64,000 bases of DNA from Tritrichomonas musculus (Eukaryota; Parabasalia; Tritrichomonadida; Tritrichomonadidae). The stretch is taken from assembly GCA_039105265.1 (NCBI GenBank), contig JAPFFF010000044.1, positions 992,001 to 1,056,000 of the forward strand. Direction: 5' to 3'. Shown one piece after another: positions 63,324 to 64,000 of the stretch. How positions within the stretch are numbered: position 1 is the first letter of the stretch; each line of letters starts with the position of its first letter. The notes beneath the pieces were generated by a model. That model ran no database searches. It worked only from the letters and a program-made list of their open reading frames with translations, and had not been told where the DNA came from. A program made the position numbers and the translations under genes.

Positions 63324-64000
63324 ATGGAAGCAGTTTCTGATACTGGAAGGATTGAACAACCAACACCTGAGCCAACACCGAAATCTGAAGGAATATCTGG
63401 ACAAACCGGTCCAATGCCTCTCCAAAAATCCGAAGGAATATCTGGGAAAGTTGCACCAAATACCACCAATTCACAAGGATTAATTGGTAAATTTAGAAAT
63501 TGGTATACAAATAGAAAAACACAAATTATAAACAAAGCAAATGATATAATAGATAAAGGCATTAATACAGTAAAAGAGGGATATAAGAAAGGGACAGAGA
63601 AAGTAAATCAGGCTATAGAATGGGTTGATAAAAATAAGGAAGGATTAGCAAAAACGGCAGGATATGGATTTAAAGTAATTGGGCAAATGACAGGAGTTGA
63701 TAATTTTAAAAATGCAGGGGATACATTAATTGAAGCTGGAAATGATATATCAAATAAAAGTGATAAAGATAAGTACTTTAAATATTTATTGGAAAAACAG
63801 GCCCAATTTTTTGGAAACAAATACATTACTCAATCAAATTTCCCTCGTATTTATTATGGAAGGAAACCATCTGGGTATAAAATATATCAAAAAAGAAATA
63901 AATATATAGATGAAGAGGAAGCAAAAATAGCAAGATTGAAAAAGCAAATACAATACAATCAGAATAAAACCACTAAAAGTTCAAAGAAATCGAGAAAAAC
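63324..64000 (+). CDS. Polinton F structural-type protein, at least 225 aa, runs off the window
   Basis: Open to the window end. It starts MEAVSDTGRIEQP, with two copies of KSEGISG in a Pro-rich head, then a series of short amphipathic Lys/Gly/Ala helices (NRKTQIINKANDIIDKGINT, then EKVNQAIEWVDKNKEGLAKT) and a basic C-terminal part with FPRIYYGRKPSGYKIYQKRN. Position right after the ATPase corresponds to the 133- and 163-residue proteins of Polinton E, and its composition is like theirs taken together. It may be a minor capsid or membrane-active protein. I do not recognise a named family. Confidence 0.6.
   Translation, partial: MEAVSDTGRIEQPTPEPTPKSEGISGQTGPMPLQKSEGISGKVAPNTTNSQGLIGKFRNWYTNRKTQIINKANDIIDKGINTVKEGYKKGTEKVNQAIEWVDKNKEGLAKTAGYGFKVIGQMTGVDNFKNAGDTLIEAGNDISNKSDKDKYFKYLLEKQAQFFGNKYITQSNFPRIYYGRKPSGYKIYQKRNKYIDEEEAKIARLKKQIQYNQNKTTKSSKKSRK

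Larger units (their letters stand above)
58443..64000. mobile_element. Polinton F, left part (fossil, continues beyond the window)
   Basis: A third Polinton family, inserted in Polinton E. It carries, on the plus strand, a candidate minor capsid protein, integrase, packaging ATPase and a further structural-type protein. All four look whole in the visible part. The order capsid-type protein then integrase matches family A. The outermost AGTAGTATA tip is at 58443, with GTCATC at 58437-58442 as candidate target duplication; two more tips lie inside. The right end is not visible. Confidence 0.75.

Noticed and set aside
1-64000. CRISPR arrays, rRNA or genuine tRNA genes
   Set aside because: No regularly spaced direct repeats, no rRNA-like conserved stretches and no complete clover leaf were found by eye.

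Overview
The window is A+T-rich eukaryotic DNA with no ordinary host gene that I can recognise. It is a stack of mobile elements nested inside one another. The backbone is three families of Polinton/Maverick-type virus-like elements, here called A, E and F. They are recognised by protein-primed family B DNA polymerase, retroviral-type integrase, FtsK/HerA-like packaging ATPase, hexon-like major capsid protein and adenain-like protease genes. Plain DNA transposons sit inside them: a MULE, two mariners, a hAT-type non-autonomous element and a GGAGGA-rich composite. The host cannot be fixed from sequence alone. Dense nested Mavericks, intronless genes and very short leaders would suit a trichomonad-like protist, but an invertebrate is also possible.

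Layout. 1-1195: 3' part of a MULE, inserted in the polymerase gene of Polinton A1. 1200-8433: right part of A1 (polymerase, a small opposite-strand gene, a giant fibre-like gene), entered at 8434 by Polinton E. 8434-10818: left arm of E (HNH nuclease, mariner-1, a small gene), entered at 10819 by a second, internally shortened A (A2). 10819-21580: A2, entered in its fibre gene by a second copy of the E left arm (21581-23965). 23966-37552: a third A (A3) with both terminal inverted repeats. 37553-58442: the rest of E, with its fibre gene (carrying mariner-2), polymerase, packaging and capsid genes; the capsid gene carries a 2.1 kb insertion. 58443-64000: the left part of Polinton F, with a capsid-type protein, integrase and ATPase.

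The segments at about 2.8-15.9 kb and 15.9-29.1 kb are near-identical tandem units of about 13.15 kb, and a partial third unit runs to about 34.7 kb. The simplest reading is one recent unequal exchange between the A1 and A3 copies after E had entered A1 and A had entered E. The order of small base differences in the fibre gene places the crossover between about 20.6 and 21.5 kb.

How the genes would have worked together: polymerase for protein-primed replication, integrase for insertion, ATPase, protease and capsid proteins for particle assembly, and the fibre-like giant as a possible surface protein. Family A also carries a stand-alone HUH (Rep-like) nuclease domain next to an HNH nuclease just inside its left end. 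I find this the most unusual gene in the window. All three families share AGTAGTA tips, and hairpins lie just inside the ends. A TTTATTTTT motif sits immediately upstream of many start codons. The Polinton copies are treated as fossils: several genes are broken by insertions and a few other lesions, while others look whole.
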